Below are positions 6,361-9,311 of a stretch of DNA of 9,311 nt, one piece after another. Position numbers and translations under genes: made by a program. Under the pieces are notes generated by a model that saw only the letters and a program-made list of their open reading frames with translations, searched no databases and was not told the DNA's origin. Every line of letters starts with the position of its first letter. Positions within the stretch are counted from its first letter, which is position 1. The stretch covers positions 1 to 9,311 of the forward strand of contig JAEXZL010000198.1 in NCBI GenBank assembly GCA_023451395.1, read 5' to 3'. The stretch comes from Bacillota bacterium (GTDB taxonomy: Bacteria; Bacillota; Clostridia; Clostridiales; Clostridiaceae).

Positions 6361-6990
6361 CTACCTTACATCTATTTTATCCTTTAATTTATTGTAGGTG
6401 GCTTCACCTATTCTTTCTACCTGCTTTATCTCCTCTTTACTTTTAAAACCACCATGCTTCTCTCTGTATTCTATGATTCTGTCAGCAGTAACATCTCCCA
6501 CACCCGGAAGGGTTTTAAGTTCTTCCCTTGAAGCACTGTTTATATTTATAATATCAGAAGTTCCTATGGCAGAAGAGCTTACCCCTAGTGACGGCATATT
6601 CCCTAAAGCCTCCTTATCAGGAACGATAATGCACATTCCCTCTCTAAGGCTCCCAGCAAGATTTATTGTTGATGTGCTTCCCTTTTCTGTAATCCCTCCA
6701 GCAATTTCTATGAGCTCCTTTACGATTGCACCTTCCTTGAGCACATACACATCAGGCTTAAGTACCTCCCCCTTAATCTCTACCCTTATATCTCTTTCCT
6801 CTTCTGGTGCCGATACTACCCCTTCTATGCTTTTCTGTGATACTTGTTCACTAGTTTCTATAAATATATCCTCATCTATTGGAGCCTCTCTTTTAGTGTT
6901 CATTATAAAGCCTATAAGAGTAAAGAAAGCTAGGGCTCCACAAAGAATTGCAGAACCAATAAGCTTTTCTTTCTTTTTCAATTTTCTCAT
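6361..6990 (-). CDS. comEA: ComEA-like membrane protein with SLBB and helix-hairpin-helix domains
   Basis: The N-terminus has a basic start and one membrane anchor (about residues 10-30), then a low-complexity acidic linker. An SLBB domain follows (about 69-124, starting VEIKGEVLKPDVY). The C-terminal HhH module (about 147-207) has a first hairpin LPGVGD (161-166) and a second around VERIGEAT (191-198). This is the standard ComEA layout: a membrane-anchored, outward-facing DNA receptor that passes incoming DNA to the ComEC channel in transformation. The length is normal. No comEB or comEC gene adjoins it. Start choice is uncertain. The ATG at 6990 has AAAGG directly abutting it, with no spacer. 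The TTG at 6979-6981 (codon 4) has the same AAAGGATGAG at a usable distance, so the true start may be 6981. The gene is divergent from the carboxypeptidase gene, with no clear promoter of its own and no clear terminator. Confidence 0.87.
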   Translation of the reverse strand: MRKLKKKEKLIGSAILCGALAFFTLIGFIMNTKREAPIDEDIFIETSEQVSQKSIEGVVSAPEEERDIRVEIKGEVLKPDVYVLKEGAIVKELIEIAGGITEKGSTSTINLAGSLREGMCIIVPDKEALGNMPSLGVSSSAIGTSDIININSASREELKTLPGVGDVTADRIIEYREKHGGFKSKEEIKQVERIGEATYNKLKDKIDVR

Positions 6991-7070
6991 CCTTTCTGTT
7001 ATAGCAGATTTCTTTGTTAGTATATTATTAAGTCCTATATTTTAATTATTGACATATTAATAACAACATA

Positions 7071-7099
7071 TAGAACTTTTCATTAATTTTTGTTATAAT
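7071..7099 (+). promoter_or_regulatory. dacF: Extended -10 promoter of the carboxypeptidase gene
   Basis: TGTTATAAT (7091-7099) is a perfect extended -10 (TGn plus TATAAT). The hexamer 17 nt upstream, TAGAAC (7071-7076), is a poor -35, which an extended -10 can tolerate. Transcription would begin near 7106, giving a leader of about 23 nt that contains the ribosome site AGGAGG (7114-7119). A perfect TTGACA at 7049-7054 is too far upstream (39 nt) to pair with this -10. Confidence 0.6.
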
Positions 7100-7128
7100 T
7101 TTCTTGTTAATGTAGGAGGCTTAAATTT

Positions 7129-8391
7129 ATGAAAAAGAAGATACTAATTTTTATAGGAATAATTTTATTCTGTTTGTCCTATAATACTAAAACCTTTGCT
7201 CAAGATGCTCCCCCAACAGTTACTGCTGAAGGAGCCGTGCTTATGGATGGAACTACCGGTGAGCTTCTTTATGAGAAAAATCCTGATAAAAAATTAGCTC
7301 CCGCTTCAACCACTAAAATAATGACTGCTTTAGTGGCTCTTGAAAACAGCAAACTTGATGAGGTGGTAACTGTGGGATTCAACCCGCCTAACATTGAAGG
7401 CTCTGCTGTTGGAATAATTTCCGGTGAGACCTTTACTGTTAAGGATCTCCTAGTTGGCCTTATGCTAGCTTCAGGTAACGATTGTGCTCAGGCTCTTGCA
7501 GAACATGTAGGAGGAACCTCTGAAGCATTCGTAAAGCTCATGAACGAAAAGGCTAAGGAACTGGGCTGTATAAACACTAATTTTGTAAATCCCAGTGGTC
7601 TTTATGATGAAAATCACTATACCACTCCTAGAGATTTAGCTTTAATCTTAAGAGAGCTTATTAAATATGATGAACTATTGAAAATTGAAAAGCTTAGATA
7701 TTATGAAATGCCACCCACTTCTATGGATCCTAATACCAAGTGGATTGGTAATAAGAACGCCTTGGTTCTTGATTATGCCAACAGCTATTATCCTTATGCT
7801 ATAGCTGGAAAAACAGGTTATACTGTTGATTCAAAGCATTCCTATGCTGCTGCGGCAAATAAAGATGGCAGAATACTTATTTCCACTATGATAAGAGGAG
7901 AAAATAAGAACTATTACTTTCCAGAAACAAAGGCTCTTCTTGAATACGGATATAATAACTTCGATTTGATCAAGCTCTATGAGAAGGGCGAAGAGGTTAC
8001 AGATGTGACCATCTACGATAAAACAATACCTCTTCTAGCATCAAAGGATATTTATACCGTAGTAAAAAAAGGTGAGGATCAGGAGGCTGCAAGATTAAAA
8101 AGCTGCAAGGTGGATATGTCTTCCATAGGTAATGAAAGCTTTCCAGAGGGCAAGGAGCTTTTAACCTCCTCAGTGTATCTTAAGGATAGATATGTAGGAA
8201 CTCTTGCACTTATAAGCGGAATGTCCTTTGAACTGCCTATAAGTGCTACAATAAAGGATAAAGTTTTTCAAGCAAGTCCAGTATTAATTGGTGTAATAAT
8301 TGCTCTTATTCTTTTAATTCTTCTTCTTTTTATTATAAGAACCATAAACCTTAAAAGAAGAAGTGGAAGAAGGAGAAATCCTTATAAATAA
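7129..8391 (+). CDS. dacF: D-alanyl-D-alanine carboxypeptidase (penicillin-binding protein 5/DacF type, family S11)
   Basis: The enzyme trims the terminal D-Ala from peptidoglycan pentapeptides on the outer face of the membrane. An N-terminal signal sequence (basic MKKK, hydrophobic core 5-17, likely cleavage near FAQ-DA at 23-27) directs export. The three penicillin-recognition motifs are intact: STTK (60-63, nucleophile S60), SGN (115-117) and KTG (228-230). The catalytic domain runs to about 275 and is followed by the beta-rich PBP5 C-terminal domain (about 278-375). A C-terminal membrane helix (about 384-404) and a strongly basic tail (KRRSGRRR) then anchor it as a real transmembrane segment, unlike the amphipathic anchor of E. 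coli PBP5. AGGAGG 9 nt before the ATG fixes the start. It is a single-gene unit between an extended -10 promoter and a hairpin. The dacF name is by similarity; sporulation control is not shown, since the visible promoter looks vegetative. Confidence 0.92.
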   Translation: MKKKILIFIGIILFCLSYNTKTFAQDAPPTVTAEGAVLMDGTTGELLYEKNPDKKLAPASTTKIMTALVALENSKLDEVVTVGFNPPNIEGSAVGIISGETFTVKDLLVGLMLASGNDCAQALAEHVGGTSEAFVKLMNEKAKELGCINTNFVNPSGLYDENHYTTPRDLALILRELIKYDELLKIEKLRYYEMPPTSMDPNTKWIGNKNALVLDYANSYYPYAIAGKTGYTVDSKHSYAAAANKDGRILISTMIRGENKNYYFPETKALLEYGYNNFDLIKLYEKGEEVTDVTIYDKTIPLLASKDIYTVVKKGEDQEAARLKSCKVDMSSIGNESFPEGKELLTSSVYLKDRYVGTLALISGMSFELPISATIKDKVFQASPVLIGVIIALILLILLLFIIRTINLKRRSGRRRNPYK

Positions 8392-8405
8392 ATGTGTATA
8401 TTAAA

Positions 8406-8446
8406 AAGGAGCATCTATCTAATTTGGTAGATTGCTCCTTACTTTT
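8406..8446. terminator. Intrinsic terminator between convergent genes
   Basis: Arms at 8406-8417 and 8428-8440 pair over 12 bp with one bulged A. The core is GGAGCA/TGCTCC and the loop is 10 nt. TTTT (8443-8446) follows on the plus strand. On the minus strand the stem runs directly into TTTTTAA. It lies 14 nt after the carboxypeptidase stop and 21 nt beyond the pseudouridine synthase stop, so it probably serves both genes. Confidence 0.85.
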
Positions 8447-8467
8447 ATATAAAGCCTGCATATCCTG

Positions 8468-9311
8468 CTACAGCCTCTCTGCTATTTTTTTTATGTCCTC
8501 AGGTAGAGGAATGTATAGCTTTATAAGCTCATCACTCTTAGGATCAGGAAACTCTACATAATAAGCATGAAGTGCCTGTCGGCCTATAAGCTCCTCATCT
8601 AGGGAACCATAAAGACTATCGCCAATGATAGGATGTCCTAGATGGCTTAAATGAACCCTTATCTGATGAGTTCTGCCCGTTTCTAACTCCAGCTCTACAA
8701 GGCTTAAGTCCTGAAAAGACTTCAAAACCTTATAGTGGGTTATACTCCTTTGTCCTCTTTCATCTACAACCCTCTTTATAGAATCCTCTGCAGGTCTATA
8801 TATTGGCAAATCTATAGTACCCTCAATAGGTTTAAGGCATCCCTTAACTAAAGCCATATACTTTTTTTTGAAAGTCCCCTCCTGCATAGCACGGGATAAA
8901 TACATATGACCATATTGGTTCTTTGCTATGGTTACGAGACCGGAGGTGTTCATATCCAGCCTGTTTACAAGCCTGACTATAGAAGCATCTCCCTTTTCTA
9001 AAAAATGATTTATAACCCCATTAGCTAATGTACCACTTCCATGACTTCTGGTGGGATGACATACCATAAAAGGAGGTTTATTAACAACTAGCAGGCTTTC
9101 ATTTTCAAATACAATATCAAGATCCATTTTTTCTGGCTGAATATTTTGGCTTTCCTCTCGGTTTAACTTAACAAGAATTTTATCATATTCCTTAAGTGTA
9201 TGATCCATTTTAACAATTTTTCCGTTAACAAGGACTCTGCCTTCTTTTGAAGCAGCCCTTATAAATCTGGTGCTTAGCCCTAAGGTATTTTTAAGAAAGA
9301 CTCTTATAACA
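8468..9311 (-). CDS. RluA-family 23S rRNA pseudouridine synthase, 5'-truncated by the window edge
   Basis: The reading frame stays open to base 9310 with 280 visible residues, so the ATG at 9208 is internal and the real start lies beyond the window, probably by only 10-20 codons. The part upstream of 9208 encodes an S4 RNA-binding domain (GLSTRFIRAA, then EGRVLVNGKIV), which confirms the longer frame. Counting from the internal Met, the catalytic domain has NKPPFMVCHP (43-52), the catalytic aspartate D85 in NRLDMNTSGL, and GRTHQIRVH (178-186). The protein would isomerise specific uridines of large-subunit rRNA, as RluD and RluC do. The residue before RLD is Asn where RluD-type proteins usually have His, a variant seen in some family members. 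The exact target site cannot be read from sequence, so I give no symbol. It converges on the carboxypeptidase and shares its terminator. Confidence 0.92.
   Translation of the reverse strand, partial: VIRVFLKNTLGLSTRFIRAASKEGRVLVNGKIVKMDHTLKEYDKILVKLNREESQNIQPEKMDLDIVFENESLLVVNKPPFMVCHPTRSHGSGTLANGVINHFLEKGDASIVRLVNRLDMNTSGLVTIAKNQYGHMYLSRAMQEGTFKKKYMALVKGCLKPIEGTIDLPIYRPAEDSIKRVVDERGQRSITHYKVLKSFQDLSLVELELETGRTHQIRVHLSHLGHPIIGDSLYGSLDEELIGRQALHAYYVEFPDPKSDELIKLYIPLPEDIKKIAERL

Noticed and set aside
6398..7045. Plus-strand open frame of 215 codons opposite the ComEA-like gene
   Set aside because: It is rich in Ser, Pro and Ile in the manner of antisense frames; the minus strand encodes clear SLBB and HhH motifs.
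9301..9310. The 10-mer CTCTTATAAC at the right edge also begins the window at 1-10
   Set aside because: It lies inside two unrelated coding regions on opposite strands, with no flanking similarity; taken as chance in AT-rich DNA.

Overview
The window reads as chromosomal DNA of a low-GC Firmicute, most likely Clostridium or a close relative. It is strongly AT-rich, has Shine-Dalgarno sites of the AGGAGG/AGGAGAGG type, short intergenic gaps with classic intrinsic terminators, and protein families usual in clostridia. I see no mobile element, CRISPR array, tRNA, rRNA or sign of recent transfer. It looks like ordinary core and metabolic sequence.

Layout. Bases 1-191 are the tail of a TSUP (TauE/SafE-type) membrane transporter. 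It converges on a small minus-strand zinc-ribbon protein (277-522), and both share a bidirectional terminator at 237-278. A 69-residue two-helix membrane protein of unknown role follows (738-947), with a good sigma-A-type promoter ahead of it. The core of the window is an alpha-glucan/maltose utilisation unit. It comprises a GH65 maltose phosphorylase (1150-3426), a short-form GT35 glucan phosphorylase (3479-5104) and a convergent LacI-family regulator (5191-6180), with a strong hairpin between the last two. A near-perfect LacI-type operator (1109-1122) lies just ahead of the maltose phosphorylase and is the only such site I found between genes.

The right third holds housekeeping and envelope genes. 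A ComEA-like SLBB plus helix-hairpin-helix membrane protein (6361-6990, minus) is divergent from a D-Ala-D-Ala carboxypeptidase of the PBP5/DacF type (7129-8391, plus). The carboxypeptidase converges on an RluA-family 23S rRNA pseudouridine synthase (8468 to beyond 9311, minus). The synthase continues past the right edge: its reading frame is open to base 9310 and includes an S4 RNA-binding domain.

How the genes fit together. The two phosphorylases would split maltose and longer alpha-1,4-glucans with phosphate, giving beta-glucose-1-phosphate (GH65) and alpha-glucose-1-phosphate (GT35) and saving ATP. The LacI-type protein is the obvious candidate regulator through the 1109-1122 site. A beta-phosphoglucomutase, a 4-alpha-glucanotransferase and a sugar transporter, all expected for a complete pathway, are not in this window. 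I found no convincing previously undescribed system. The most useful points are the operator, the unusual pairing of phosphorylases, a likely TTG start for the ComEA-like gene, and the two small uncharacterised genes.
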